Origin: Paenibacillus dendrobii | GTDB taxonomy: Bacteria > Bacillota > Bacilli > Paenibacillales > Paenibacillaceae | Reading direction: 5' to 3' | NCBI RefSeq assembly: GCF_009807035.1 | Contig: NZ_WUBI01000003.1 | Location: forward strand, 372,001 to 436,000 | DNA length: 64,000 bases | Part shown: positions 1 through 9,089 of the stretch, piece by piece | Numbering within the stretch: the first letter of the stretch is position 1 | Layout: the number at the start of each line of letters is the position of its first letter | The notes under the pieces: generated by a model | Seen by the model: only the letters and a program-made list of their open reading frames with translations | Told to the model about the DNA's origin: nothing | Databases searched by the model: none | Position numbers and translations under genes: made by a program

Positions 1-872
1 TCATGCTCGGCGTCACCGGCCCGAACGAATATGAGAATAACGTCAACAACAACTGGTATACCAACCGCATCGCCTCGTGGACGATGGAGTATACGCTTGA
101 TGTACTTGATTATCTTCGTGAGAACGAACCTTCCCGCTACGCCGAACTGGTCGAGAAACTGCATTTGACTGAAGAGGAAACGGCAAAATGGCAGGAAATC
201 ATCGATAAAATGTATTATCCGTTTGATCCGGAGCGCCAAGTATTCCTGCAGCAAGACGGCTTTCTTGACAAGGATCTTACACCTGTAAAGGATCTTGATC
301 CGAAGCATCTGCCGCTAAACCAGAACTGGTCCTGGGACCGGATTCTGCGCTCCGCTTATATCAAGCAGGCGGATGTACTTCAGGGCCTCTTTTTCCTAGG
401 AGACCGTTATGATTTGGATACGAAAAAACGGAATTTCGATTTCTACGAGCCGCTGACGGTGCATGAGTCCTCCCTCTCGCCTTGCGTTCACTCCATCATG
501 GCTTGTGAGCTCGGCTACAGAGAGAAGGCCTACGAAATGTACTTGCGTACCTCGCGCCTGGATCTGGACAATTACAACAATGACACTGAGGATGGCTGCC
601 ATACAACCAGTATGGCTGGTACGTGGATGTCCGTCGTTCACGGCTTCGGCGGCTTGAAGGTCAAGGATGGCGCTCTGCATCTGAATCCGTTCAATCCGGG
701 TCACTGGAAATCCTTCTCCTTCAAGGTGATGTTCCGCGGCTCGCGCCTGAAGGTAACTGTCGGTGAACATGACGTACTCGTCACCAACGAATCGGAAGTA
801 CCTGCCGACATTCTTGTTTACGGTCAAGACTACACCGTAGGCGGCATGGGCAATGTGAAAGTTGCCCACTAA
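1..872 (+). CDS. Maltose phosphorylase family protein (GH65), 3' part only
   Basis: C-terminal 290 or so residues of a glycoside hydrolase family 65 phosphorylase; the frame is open to the window edge, so the true start lies outside. The run GPNEYENNVNNNWYTN just inside the window is the GH65 active-site segment, and the Glu in NEYEN is the expected general acid. Near the C-terminus, GALHLNPFNPGHW is typical of the small GH65 C-terminal beta domain. By family the enzyme splits maltose with phosphate into glucose and beta-glucose-1-phosphate in the cytoplasm. The NNNWYTN version of the motif favours maltose phosphorylase over trehalose or kojibiose phosphorylase, but specificity inside GH65 cannot be fixed from this fragment. 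A hairpin follows the stop. Confidence 0.88.
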   Translation, partial: MLGVTGPNEYENNVNNNWYTNRIASWTMEYTLDVLDYLRENEPSRYAELVEKLHLTEEETAKWQEIIDKMYYPFDPERQVFLQQDGFLDKDLTPVKDLDPKHLPLNQNWSWDRILRSAYIKQADVLQGLFFLGDRYDLDTKKRNFDFYEPLTVHESSLSPCVHSIMACELGYREKAYEMYLRTSRLDLDNYNNDTEDGCHTTSMAGTWMSVVHGFGGLKVKDGALHLNPFNPGHWKSFSFKVMFRGSRLKVTVGEHDVLVTNESEVPADILVYGQDYTVGGMGNVKVAH

Positions 873-904
873 GATAGAAGCTCGTATCAAATGAATTTCG
901 CAAA

Positions 905-933
905 AAGACGGACCGTATATTAGGGTCCGTCTT
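905..933 (+). terminator. Hairpin after the GH65 gene
   Basis: Perfect 10-bp stem AAGACGGACC / GGTCCGTCTT with a 9-base loop, 33 bases after the GH65 stop. The T-run is weak, so it may act with the next hairpin. Confidence 0.55.
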
Positions 934-993
934 CTTGGAATGATCGAATGCTTATGCTTCCGCACCGCTGATAAATCATACATTCACTTTCTT

Positions 994-1026
994 AAAAAGA
1001 GCCGTCCCATGCGGGACGGCTCTTTT
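994..1026 (-). terminator. Terminator of the butanediol dehydrogenase gene (bidirectional)
   Basis: Stem AAAAGAGCCGTCCC / GGGACGGCTCTTTT with a 4-base loop and T-runs on both strands, four bases beyond the stop of the minus-strand dehydrogenase. It can also stop GH65 read-through. Confidence 0.8.
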
Positions 1027-1029
1027 GTA

Positions 1030-2079
1030 TTAGGACTGGATCTGTACCAGGATCTTCGCCTGACTCTTGTCCTGAACGAGAAGCTCGAGGCCGTCTTCGA
1101 CGATTTGATCCAGCTTGATTTTCTTCGTGATGACTTTCTTAACATCCAGTGCGCCTTGTTCTACCAGTGAGATGACTTCCGGGAACACGTGGCGGTAAGC
1201 CAGACTTGCTGTGACATTGATTTCCTTCACCAGAAGTGAGGTCATATCCAGCTGGGCAGGCTTGGCAAATGCCGCGATAACCATACATTCCCCGCCCTTT
1301 TTCAGTGCCATCACGGCGTTTGTAAAGGTTGGCTGTGCACCGGCAGCCTCATAAGAGATAGCCACGCCATCGCCGGTCAAAGCCATGATTTCCTTCACCG
1401 TGTCGGCTTCAGCCGCATTAATGACTGCTGTCGCGCCAACTTCTTTGGCCTTTTCCAGACGTTCCGGCGAGATATCTACCGCAATGATCTGCGCAGCGCC
1501 TGCTGCCTTCGCGCACAAAATCGTAAGCAGTCCAATCGGACCCGCACCAAAGACAGCCACATTATCACCGACTTTGATCTTGCTGCTTCTTACAGCTTGA
1601 AAAGCAACGGCCGTTGGCTCAATCAGTGCGCCCTCTTCAAGCGTAACCTGATCCGGAAGCTTGTGCAGCATATGCTTCTTCACGACCACATATTCAGCAA
1701 AACCGCCGTTTGCATTCAGTCCGATAAAACCAAACTTTTCGCACAGGTTGTAATGTCCTTCACGGCAGTATTTGCATTCACCGCAATAAATCAACGGTTC
1801 GATAGCCACGCGGTCTCCTACCTGATATTGGCTGACGCCTTCTCCAAGCTCGGCGATGGTTCCGGCAAATTCATGACCAAGCGTCAGCGGAGCTTGTTCT
1901 CCTGTCAACGGATGCGGTCCGCCCACTTGGACGCCCATGCCATGGTGATACGCGTGAAGATCGCTGCCGCAAATGCCGGCCCATTCCACTTTAACTTTCA
2001 CTTCACCGGGTTGTACTTCGCGTACATCCACCTGTTCAATGCGTACATCTTTGGTTCCGTGCCATACAGCTGCTTTCAT
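1030..2079 (-). CDS. bdhA: Zinc-dependent 2,3-butanediol / medium-chain alcohol dehydrogenase
   Basis: A 349-aa medium-chain dehydrogenase of full length. Catalytic zinc ligands are visible as Cys37 (GICGSD) and His69-Glu70 (LGHEFAG). The structural zinc loop is CGECKYCREGHYNLC. The NAD-binding glycine motif is GAGPIGLL near residue 180. The 11-residue insert between the Cys37 and His69 regions (GVQVGGPHPLTG) is typical of the R,R-butanediol dehydrogenase group (B. subtilis BdhA), which interconverts acetoin and 2,3-butanediol with NAD(H). The start has AAAGGAGAG at normal spacing. It is transcribed alone, divergent from a LysR regulator 266 bp away that may control it. The substrate could be another polyol such as sorbitol. 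Confidence 0.85.
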   Translation of the reverse strand: MKAAVWHGTKDVRIEQVDVREVQPGEVKVKVEWAGICGSDLHAYHHGMGVQVGGPHPLTGEQAPLTLGHEFAGTIAELGEGVSQYQVGDRVAIEPLIYCGECKYCREGHYNLCEKFGFIGLNANGGFAEYVVVKKHMLHKLPDQVTLEEGALIEPTAVAFQAVRSSKIKVGDNVAVFGAGPIGLLTILCAKAAGAAQIIAVDISPERLEKAKEVGATAVINAAEADTVKEIMALTGDGVAISYEAAGAQPTFTNAVMALKKGGECMVIAAFAKPAQLDMTSLLVKEINVTASLAYRHVFPEVISLVEQGALDVKKVITKKIKLDQIVEDGLELLVQDKSQAKILVQIQS

Positions 2080-2300
2080 TGATCTATTCTCTCCTTTATG
2101 AAGAAAGTTAATATATAAAATAATAAGAAGTGTAAACGTACTTTCACATAAAACGAGCCTTATTCGAAGGCTTCTATTCTTTAGGATCTAAGAACATACA
2201 GCTTCGCTGAAGCGTATACATTCCGTAAATCATAAAACGCGAAAGCATGTCTTACAGCCAATATTCTACGCCTATGTTATGATTAAATAAATTTAAATAT

Positions 2301-2313
2301 TGTTATATTAACA
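2301..2313. promoter_or_regulatory. Candidate LysR operator
   Basis: TGTTATATTAACA is a perfect inverted repeat (TGTTA-TAT-TAACA) that fits the T-N11-A form of LysR-family boxes. It lies 33 bp before the lysR start in the divergent lysR/bdhA spacer. The surrounding DNA is very AT-rich, so chance is possible. Confidence 0.35.
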
Positions 2314-2345
2314 TAAGCACAGCTTATAGAAAGAAGGTCCTAAGG

Positions 2346-3263
2346 ATGAACCTGGATCAGCTGAACTATATTGTCGAAGTCGCTCGGGTAAAGTCGCTGG
2401 CCAGTGCGGCCCAGAATCTCCATGTGACGCAATCCGCAATCAGCCAGGCCATTTCGAGTCTTGAAAACGAGCTTGGCGTGAAATTATTTGAGCGCTCGCG
2501 CATGGGCAGCTTTCCCACGGAGGAAGGCAGAGGCATGATCAAGAAAATGTTCGAGGTGTCCAAGCTGGTCCAAGAGATCCGGATGGAGGCGGACAACCGG
2601 TTAAACAGCCTGAGCGGCCACCTTCGCATCTCGACCATGCCGACGGAGATGATCACGCTGATCCGGGTCATTTCGCAGCTTAACAAGGAGCATCCCGATC
2701 TTCATATTGAGGTGCTGGAAAAGGGATCGCAAGAGATTATCAGCGAAATCCAGGCCGGCAAGGCCGATCTCGGATTAGTCGCTTTGCCCGAAAGCCTTCT
2801 TCCCCTTCACGGTTTGCAATTTCATACCCTTTTTAAAGGCAGGATGATGATTGCCGCAGGCAAAGCGTTATGGCCTCATGCCAGGCACTCAATTACACCG
2901 CAGGAAATCCAGCAGTATCCCTTTGTGGTCTATAAAGATGACTATGTGGACCGGTTCATCGAGGATTTCGGCCGCAAATTCGGCCCCATCAACGTTTTGT
3001 TCCGTACCAATAACGGATCGGCCGTGCAAAGAGCGCTGGAGGAAGGACTGGCGCTAACGATTGGCCATGACTACTCCTTTTATACGGTGCAGCACTTGAT
3101 CAGGGACAATCTGGTCATGCTTGATATTGAGCATTTCTCGCAGCAGCCGGTTCATTTCGGTTGGGTTTGGTCGGACAAGCAGCCTTCCCCTCTATACGCT
3201 TATTTCATTAACCGCTTCCGTCAGGAATCCGAGCTGATCAACACGGAGTTCACAAGACATTAG
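2346..3263 (+). CDS. LysR family transcriptional regulator
   Basis: A 305-aa protein of the usual LysR length. The N-terminal winged helix-turn-helix is clear (residues 1-60, with SLASAAQNLHVTQSAISQAI), followed by the linker helix and a periplasmic-binding-protein-like effector domain from about residue 90 to 295. The effector is unknown. Start ATG is preceded by GAAGG. It reads divergently from the butanediol dehydrogenase, the common arrangement for a LysR protein and its target, and ends at a shared bidirectional hairpin. Resemblance is to CynR/CysL-type regulators, but no specific pathway can be claimed. Confidence 0.9.
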   Translation: MNLDQLNYIVEVARVKSLASAAQNLHVTQSAISQAISSLENELGVKLFERSRMGSFPTEEGRGMIKKMFEVSKLVQEIRMEADNRLNSLSGHLRISTMPTEMITLIRVISQLNKEHPDLHIEVLEKGSQEIISEIQAGKADLGLVALPESLLPLHGLQFHTLFKGRMMIAAGKALWPHARHSITPQEIQQYPFVVYKDDYVDRFIEDFGRKFGPINVLFRTNNGSAVQRALEEGLALTIGHDYSFYTVQHLIRDNLVMLDIEHFSQQPVHFGWVWSDKQPSPLYAYFINRFRQESELINTEFTRH

Positions 3264-3295
3264 CATTCAAAGAAAATGACTTTCGGCGGAATCCT

Positions 3296-3329
3296 AAAAA
3301 AGACCGTAATCCTATATAGGATTACGGTC
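3296..3329 (-). terminator. Terminator of the EAL gene, shared with lysR
   Basis: Stem GACCGTAATCC / GGATTACGGTC with a 6-base loop, flanked by a six-T run on the minus strand. It lies between convergent gene ends. Confidence 0.8.
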
Positions 3330-3350
3330 CCTTACCATTATACCGCAGAC

Positions 3351-4391
3351 TCACACAGCACGCAGCGCATCAAACGGAGGCCGATCAGACGGTTTGCCGA
3401 ACAAATATCCTTGAGCCAGGTGAATGCCGGAGTTTCGGCAAAAGTCGAATTCCTCTCGTCGTTCAATCCCCTCTGCAAGCACCTGTCCGCCAAATTTCTC
3501 GGCGCGGTCAATGATATTCAGAATTTTCTCTCTTTTAGCGGCATCTTGATCACAGCAATCGATCAGGCTTCGGTCGATTTTGACGTAATCCGGTTTCAGC
3601 ATCGACATCACTTCCATCGTCGAATAACCGGAGCCGACATCATCCAGCGCCACCTTCATGCCGTGATCCCTGTAAGCCTTGAAAATTTGGAGGAGATGAT
3701 CCATATTATCGATCCGTTCCGTTTCCACCACCTCAAACACAAAATCTTCAGGATCCAGATGCAGCCGATCAATGGTTTTAAATGTATGGCTCAAACAATA
3801 TTCAGGGTTATATATGGAAGATGGGAGAAAATTAATAAAACGTTTAATGCCCCGCGGCAGCCACTCGGCACTGGTCTCGATCGCCGAGATTCTCGCTGCC
3901 CGGTCCAAGAAGGAATGCATGCCGGTTTCCCTGGCAATTTCAAACAAATGATAGGGCTGGAACATGACACCGTTTGGCGCAGGACGCAGCAAAAATTCAA
4001 AGCCGATGATTTTTTCCGAAATATCGACAATCGGCTGCATATGACTGGAAAACTGCCCCTGCTGAATGATATCCACCACGTTAAAATGATTCATTCTGGC
4101 CCTCATCTGGGACAATGAAACCCACTGGCTGCTGCTCTCGTCCCGGCCGCGACCCGTAATGGAGAGGGATGTTGCTTCAATGATCTCTGCCGGAAGCATA
4201 TACATGCGATGCAACAATTCAAGTAGTTCGTCCTTCGTGTCGTACGATACGACGACGGTATCCTCAGCGTCTATTTCCGGTGCCAGTCGCTTCTCATGAA
4301 TGATTGCAGATACTAGATGATGACTGGGCTTAAACCGAACCCTTCCTTGATCTTCTACTGGTTGTATGGGGGCGCATCCGCTGCAACTCAT
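3351..4391 (-). CDS. EAL domain cyclic-di-GMP phosphodiesterase
   Basis: Encodes 346 aa from the ATG at 4391, chosen because AAGGAGGA sits just upstream; an in-frame ATG 57 bases earlier lacks such a site. The C-terminal 230 residues form an EAL domain that should cleave cyclic-di-GMP to pGpG. The signature reads EFL instead of EAL (Glu132). The other catalytic positions are present: Asn187, Glu220, Asp250-Asp251 (ALDDVGSGYS), Lys271 (KIDRSL), Glu308 (AEGIE) and Gln328 (QGYLFGKP), so activity is likely. The first 110 residues begin MSCSGCAPIQP with a CxxC pair, show no membrane helix, and match no domain I recognise; they may be a sensor. It stands alone between two terminators. Confidence 0.85.
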   Translation of the reverse strand: MSCSGCAPIQPVEDQGRVRFKPSHHLVSAIIHEKRLAPEIDAEDTVVVSYDTKDELLELLHRMYMLPAEIIEATSLSITGRGRDESSSQWVSLSQMRARMNHFNVVDIIQQGQFSSHMQPIVDISEKIIGFEFLLRPAPNGVMFQPYHLFEIARETGMHSFLDRAARISAIETSAEWLPRGIKRFINFLPSSIYNPEYCLSHTFKTIDRLHLDPEDFVFEVVETERIDNMDHLLQIFKAYRDHGMKVALDDVGSGYSTMEVMSMLKPDYVKIDRSLIDCCDQDAAKREKILNIIDRAEKFGGQVLAEGIERREEFDFCRNSGIHLAQGYLFGKPSDRPPFDALRAV

Positions 4392-4495
4392 GTAGTTCCT
4401 CCTTGGCATATTTTGCCGAAAATTGTTGATTTGATTATAGCACGGCACCCACCGTTTGTGTGTGAGGTTTTGTTAATTTTAAGCAATATTTTAAC

Positions 4496-4531
4496 AAAAA
4501 GAAGCCGACGGTTTACCTTAACCGCCGGCTT
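4496..4531 (-). terminator. Terminator of the 5'-nucleotidase gene
   Basis: Stem AAGCCGGCGGTT / AACCGTCGGCTT (one mismatch) followed on the minus strand by CTTTTTG, 34 bases after the stop. Confidence 0.8.
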
Positions 4532-4564
4532 GTTGTTTTGACTATAACATATGTCACATTAGAC

Positions 4565-6826
4565 TTAAGGAATGATGATTTGCTGTCCGATTTTGAGGCC
4601 GCGGACATTGCTGATTCCGTTTGCTTTTGCTATTTTTTCCCAATCCACGCCGAACTGAAGTCCAATGCGATAGAGGTTATCACCCTTCTTAATCACGTAA
4701 ACCTTGCCGTTTGTAGACGGTTTAGAGGTTTCCGGTTTGGTTGCCGGTTGCGATGGCTTAGCCGGAACCGTAGGAACCGAAGGAGTGGTTGGCTTCTCTG
4801 GCTGCACCGGAGTAGTCGCAGGCGGATTTGTTTCTGATGGGGCTGCCGCTTTAACGGACAGATCCAAAGCGTACTTGGCGAAGCCGTTTTCGCCATCGCC
4901 AACATACGACATGTTATTGCTCTTCTCTACCAGGTTCTTCGCATCCGGAGAAGAAGTAAAGGTAACGTTCAGCTTCTTGTCCACTTGCGCAAACGACCAG
5001 TTGTTGTCCGCGGCAGGGTTGATTGTGCCATTGTCACGGATGTAGTCGATGATCACCTGACGGTTTTCGTCCGGAGCTGCCATAATGATGCGCTTGCCGT
5101 CCGGATTTGCGAGCTTCGAAGAAGATGCGCGGTAGTTGTTCGTTGCCACGACAAATTTTTGTTTCAAATCGATCGGTTTGCCGTTATACTGCAGGTTTTT
5201 GATGCGGTTGGCATCGGCGTTAACCACAGTGCCCTTAAGATCGTATTTGTTCGGTTGCGTGACATCGATTTGATATGTTACACCATCGATAACGTCGTAG
5301 TTGTACGTTGGGAAGTCGTTATTGATAAGCGGTTGTTCCGTTGTTTTGGAAGGATCGATCTGGTTGAATTGTCCTGCGGACCACTCGAGCCAGTTCTTCA
5401 GCTCTTCCCCGTTTACAACCACCGCATGTACGGTATTCGGATATACGTAAAGATCGGAAACGTTTTTGATTGCAATGGTTCCCGCAGGAATATTTGTATA
5501 ATAGGAAGCGCCTGAACGTCCGCCTGCTTTAAATGGAGCTCCAGCGGAGAGAACTGGGAGATTCTCGTAGTCGGTACCCTTCAGGTTCTTCTCGACATAC
5601 CATTTTTGTGCATTGGTGACGATTTGGATCGAAGGATCATCTTGTACAAGGGCAAAATAGCTGTTGATTGGCGCAGTCGTTGTGCCGACAGGGCCGCGAA
5701 CATAATCAATGGTTGCATCATGCTCGGTTTTCACCGCATCAACGATCTTCTGGTCAGCATCCACCAAAGCCTTTTTGTTGGTTACGTCATATACGGCGCG
5801 GGTTTCGGTTGTCGAATTGTTTACTTTCCATTTGCCGTCGACCTTTTCGAGATCAAGATCGATGATTCCAAGGTGATCCCCCCAATATCCTGGCTCTACG
5901 GAAGGTACGCCGTTGATGGTGCCTTTATCGAGGTCAACGCCTTTTTTGCCTTTGAACTCAGCGCTTGGGAAGGTTTTATGCGCATGTCCAAACATGATCG
6001 CGTCGATGCCTTCTACCTGGCTCAGATACAGAACGGAGTTTTCCATCAAATCGGTTTGCGGAATATCCTCAAAGCCGGAGTGAGGGATCGCGACGATAAT
6101 GTCGGCTCCTTCTTTTTTCATTTGCGGAACGAATTTTTTAGCGGTTTGGATAATGTCTTTGGTAATAACCTTACCTACCAGGTTTGCACTATCCCATTGC
6201 ATGATTTGAGGAGGAGCAAAGGCAATAACGCCAACCTTCACGGTTTGCTCTTGACCGTTCTCGTCAATTACTTTCTTGTTCAGAATGGTATAAGGGGTAA
6301 AATAGTTCACATCATTGCTGTTATCCTGATCCCCGTCGTCTTTATAAATGTTCGCGTTAACGATCGGGAAATTGGCTCCCTTTTCAGCCAGTTTCAGAAA
6401 ATCGAGCCCGTAGTTAAATTCATGGTTCCCAACGCCGCCTGCATCATAACTCATCAAATCCATGGCTTTGTACACAGGGTGAGTTTCCCCCGGCTTCAGC
6501 GGGTTCACTTTAGCCACATAATCTCCAAGCGGATTGCCTTGAAGGAGATCGCCATTATCAAACAACAGACTATTTTTTGCTTCTTTGCGCGCTGCGTTAA
6601 TCAGGCTGGCCGTTTTGGCAAATCCGTACTCATCCGTAGGCTTGTCTGCATAATAGTCATAATTGACCATGTTGACATGCAAATCGGATGTTTCCATCAA
6701 GCGGAGCTTCACTTTGGAGTTCGGCGTGTTTCCATCGGCATAAGCCATGTACGGAAGTGCCAGAACGTTGATGGCAACGGCGGCTGCGGTAATGCTTTTT
6801 ACTACTTTTTTACGGGACTTCGACAT
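4565..6826 (-). CDS. Exported 2',3'-cyclic-nucleotide 2'-phosphodiesterase / 5'-nucleotidase with LysM tail
   Basis: A 753-aa secreted metallophosphatase. A signal peptide covers about residues 1-30. The calcineurin-type metal motifs follow in order: SDLHVNM, FDNGDLLQGNP, GNHEFNYG, IPHSGFED and FGHAHKTFP. A 5'-nucleotidase C-terminal domain spans roughly 370-620, with a Pro/Thr-rich linker to about 705. A single LysM ends the protein (YVIKKGDNLYRIGLQFGV to QQIIIP). By family (CpdB/YfkN) it hydrolyses cyclic nucleotides and then 5'- or 3'-nucleotides outside the cell to release nucleosides and phosphate. LysM should hold it on peptidoglycan, in place of the LPXTG anchor found in some relatives. 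Start is set by AGGAGGGG. Confidence 0.9.
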   Translation of the reverse strand: MSKSRKKVVKSITAAAVAINVLALPYMAYADGNTPNSKVKLRLMETSDLHVNMVNYDYYADKPTDEYGFAKTASLINAARKEAKNSLLFDNGDLLQGNPLGDYVAKVNPLKPGETHPVYKAMDLMSYDAGGVGNHEFNYGLDFLKLAEKGANFPIVNANIYKDDGDQDNSNDVNYFTPYTILNKKVIDENGQEQTVKVGVIAFAPPQIMQWDSANLVGKVITKDIIQTAKKFVPQMKKEGADIIVAIPHSGFEDIPQTDLMENSVLYLSQVEGIDAIMFGHAHKTFPSAEFKGKKGVDLDKGTINGVPSVEPGYWGDHLGIIDLDLEKVDGKWKVNNSTTETRAVYDVTNKKALVDADQKIVDAVKTEHDATIDYVRGPVGTTTAPINSYFALVQDDPSIQIVTNAQKWYVEKNLKGTDYENLPVLSAGAPFKAGGRSGASYYTNIPAGTIAIKNVSDLYVYPNTVHAVVVNGEELKNWLEWSAGQFNQIDPSKTTEQPLINNDFPTYNYDVIDGVTYQIDVTQPNKYDLKGTVVNADANRIKNLQYNGKPIDLKQKFVVATNNYRASSSKLANPDGKRIIMAAPDENRQVIIDYIRDNGTINPAADNNWSFAQVDKKLNVTFTSSPDAKNLVEKSNNMSYVGDGENGFAKYALDLSVKAAAPSETNPPATTPVQPEKPTTPSVPTVPAKPSQPATKPETSKPSTNGKVYVIKKGDNLYRIGLQFGVDWEKIAKANGISNVRGLKIGQQIIIP

Positions 6827-6979
6827 TTTACCCCTCCTAAATATATGTACCTAAAATGTACCGGCGCGGACCATTTTGTAACCGCTCTCTTAAAATAACC
6901 ATCGGTTAAATCCTTCGTCGATCCATTAGTAGTTTATATCGATTTCATGCTGAAATAAAGACAAATACACCCATTTATT

Positions 6980-7013
6980 AAAAAATAATACCTGGGACCC
7001 TGTCCCAGGTATT
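6980..7013 (-). terminator. Terminator of the pyridoxamine-oxidase-like gene
   Basis: Perfect stem AATACCTGGGAC / GTCCCAGGTATT with a 3-base loop and a T-run on the minus strand. Confidence 0.8.
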
Positions 7014-7070
7014 ATATAAGATCTTACATACTATTTATAGGCCTAAAAACCCTATTCGCAGATGCGCTTT

Positions 7071-7490
7071 TTACTCGACCCATTCGTGCTTTTCGCCGCT
7101 GCTTGAGGTAAATTCGATACGCACCGGCTTGACCTGGAGAATCACATAATCGGGGTCGTCCGGACCGGAAAACATCTTCTCGAATTCCGGCTTCCACACC
7201 TGCTTGCGGAGCTCGTTGTTATCCGAAACGGTGCAAGTACCCTCAATTTCCACGACATCCTTGGTTCCGCCCTTCTCATATCCCAGCAGCAAGGAGACAT
7301 GCGGATTCTCCTGGAGCTCCTCCACCTTATGAGTTTTCCGGTCTGAAACCAAATGTATGCTGAGCCCCTGATTGTAAAGCGCCATGTAGCGCTGCTTGGG
7401 CCGATTTCCTTCAATGGTGGCAAATGCGCAGAATTCATTGTGATCCAGGACTTTCGCAAGATTCTGTTCCATAACAATTTTAGCTTCCAT
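7071..7490 (-). CDS. Pyridoxamine 5'-phosphate oxidase family protein (general stress protein 26 type)
   Basis: A 139-aa split-barrel flavin-binding protein. Features shared with the B. subtilis YdaG/general stress protein 26 group include NEFCAFATIEGNRPKQRYM near residue 20 and the strand IHLVSDRKTHKVEELQENP. Members bind FMN or a related flavin; the physiological reaction is not established, and a true PNPOx role in vitamin B6 synthesis is unlikely at this length. Start ATG follows GGAG; a second in-frame ATG six codons later is possible. It is monocistronic, with its own terminator. Confidence 0.83.
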   Translation of the reverse strand: MEAKIVMEQNLAKVLDHNEFCAFATIEGNRPKQRYMALYNQGLSIHLVSDRKTHKVEELQENPHVSLLLGYEKGGTKDVVEIEGTCTVSDNNELRKQVWKPEFEKMFSGPDDPDYVILQVKPVRIEFTSSSGEKHEWVE

Positions 7491-7669
7491 CTCTATCTGC
7501 TCCTATCCGTTGTTGATTAGCATAACGCGCGTATATGTAGTGTACCCTTTCCGAAATTGGATGAACCGTACAGGAAATTTTTTTATGAATCGATATACGC
7601 CGAAGCGGCAGCTTGGTATGATGAAAGATGATACGATCTCAGCATACTATATAGGTAAAGGAGTTCATC

Positions 7670-8896
7670 ATGAAACGCTTAATATGGATAGGATGCTTAT
7701 CCTACTTTTTGATTGGTCTGGCCCATGTCGTGCTCGGCTCGGTTCTTCCCGTGCTTCTCGAGCATTACGGGCGTGAATACAGCGAAGGCGGAACGCTTAT
7801 TTTCACGCAATTCGCCGGCTTTCTGGGTGGAGTCCTTGTCTCCCCTATACTGAACAAGAAATTCGGCAAAAGAGGCGGTCTGCTGATCGCGGTCTCGATG
7901 CTCTGCGCTGCCGAACTGGCTTACATGCTCCTCCTGCCTTGGGAATGGCTGTACCCGATTGCCGCATGCGCGGGCTTTGGTTTCGGCATGATTGAAGCGG
8001 TCATTGGAACCATTATCATTGCAGCCATCAAAGAAAAAACAGCTGTCGCCATGAGCCGTCTTGAGGTCCTTTTCGGTGTCGGGGCTATGGTTATGCCGCT
8101 GATTGCCAGCGGAATGATTACGCAGGGCTTGTGGCGTTTTTCATTTCTCGTCATATCCCTATTCGCCCTGGTTACCTTACTGTTCTGGTCCAAGAGCTCC
8201 TTCGGCGAAACCATCAATGCCGAGCTTGGTGTCAAGAAGGCAACCGCTAGTCTCAGCGGCTCGGACTCCATGCCCAAGAAGGCTTTCCCCTATCAGGGCA
8301 AGTCCTTATGGATTCTGTTGATGTTCATGCTGTTCTTCTTCATTTATGTCGGCACCGAGATGAGCCTGGCCAATTTCATGCCTGCCATTTTAATTGAAAA
8401 AATCGGCATGAAGGAAGCCGGAGCCGCACTCAGCGTAACCTGCTTCTGGGTCGCCATGTCCATTGGCCGGATCTTTGCGGGAACCATCGCTGAGCGCATT
8501 CACTACCGTGTGTATGTATTTGTCAGCTGCATAGCGGCGCTGATCCTGCTCGCGATTTTTCCTTTTACCGCCAGCATCTGGTCTTCTTTCGTCGTTATCC
8601 TCCTGCTCGGCCTGTTCATGTCTGGCATTTTCTCGATTGCACTCGTGTTTGCCAGCAAAATGCTTGCAGGAAGCGAAGAGTCCACGCCTAGCATTCTGAT
8701 TGCTTCCGGAGGCGTTGGGGGAGCATTGATTCCGCTGCTAACCGGCTGGAGCATGGATCATTTGAAGGTAAATCAAACCTCTTGGATGCTAGCACTGTTT
8801 ACGCTCTTCATGGTCATTTTAAGCTTCGCGGCCTTCCAGATTCAGCGCAAACAGCGCGGATATAAAGAGCAGCAAGTGATTCAGGCTGGCTTGTAG
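7670..8896 (+). CDS. MFS transporter, sugar-type (FucP/GlcP-like)
   Basis: A 408-aa integral membrane protein with about 12 predicted helices in two halves, separated by a cytoplasmic loop near residues 180-205. The N-half carries the loop NKKFGKRGG between helices 2 and 3, a variant of the MFS A motif. The overall pattern, including GVGGALIPLLTGW in the C-half, is closest to the fucose permease / B. subtilis GlcP glucose-mannose symporter branch. A proton-coupled sugar importer is inferred; substrate unknown. Start ATG is preceded by AAAGGAG. The decayed VOC gene begins four bases after its stop, so the two once could have been an operon. Confidence 0.87.
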   Translation: MKRLIWIGCLSYFLIGLAHVVLGSVLPVLLEHYGREYSEGGTLIFTQFAGFLGGVLVSPILNKKFGKRGGLLIAVSMLCAAELAYMLLLPWEWLYPIAACAGFGFGMIEAVIGTIIIAAIKEKTAVAMSRLEVLFGVGAMVMPLIASGMITQGLWRFSFLVISLFALVTLLFWSKSSFGETINAELGVKKATASLSGSDSMPKKAFPYQGKSLWILLMFMLFFFIYVGTEMSLANFMPAILIEKIGMKEAGAALSVTCFWVAMSIGRIFAGTIAERIHYRVYVFVSCIAALILLAIFPFTASIWSSFVVILLLGLFMSGIFSIALVFASKMLAGSEESTPSILIASGGVGGALIPLLTGWSMDHLKVNQTSWMLALFTLFMVILSFAAFQIQRKQRGYKEQQVIQAGL

Positions 8897-8899
8897 ACG

Positions 8900-9089
8900 G
8901 ATAATGGCGTATTCCAGCTCGCATTCCTCGGCTTCGGAGACAGCGACGAAACGGAAATCGAGCTGATGCAAGGCTACAGTGATACCCTTCCGGCAGAAGG
9001 AACCGTTCATCATTTTGCCATCCAACGAGTACCGCTACTTCTTCATTTACGGTCCGGAGCGCGAATGGATTGAATTCTTCCAGAGATAA
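8900..9089 (+). pseudogene. Remnant of a glyoxalase/VOC-family gene
   Basis: Two pieces of one protein family lie in different frames. From 8900 one frame reads FLGFGDSDETEIELMQGYSD and soon EGTVHHFAI, the usual strand and metal-ligand region of VOC (lactoylglutathione lyase-like) proteins. From about 9024 another frame reads FFIYGPEREWIEFFQR and a TAA stop at 9087-9089, the typical VOC C-terminal strand in which Glu is a metal ligand. The stretch between them (some 40-50 residues in intact relatives) and the N-terminus are missing. A terminator follows. This is decay of a real gene by deletion and frameshift. Confidence 0.65.

Noticed and set aside
3351..4391. EAL protein as a degenerate, non-catalytic EAL domain
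   Set aside because: The EAL triplet is changed to EFL, but Glu and all other catalytic positions are kept.
5606..6898. Long open frame on the strand opposite the 5'-nucleotidase gene
   Set aside because: It mirrors codon bias of the real gene, lacks an RBS and resembles no family; the nucleotidase on the other strand has clear motifs.
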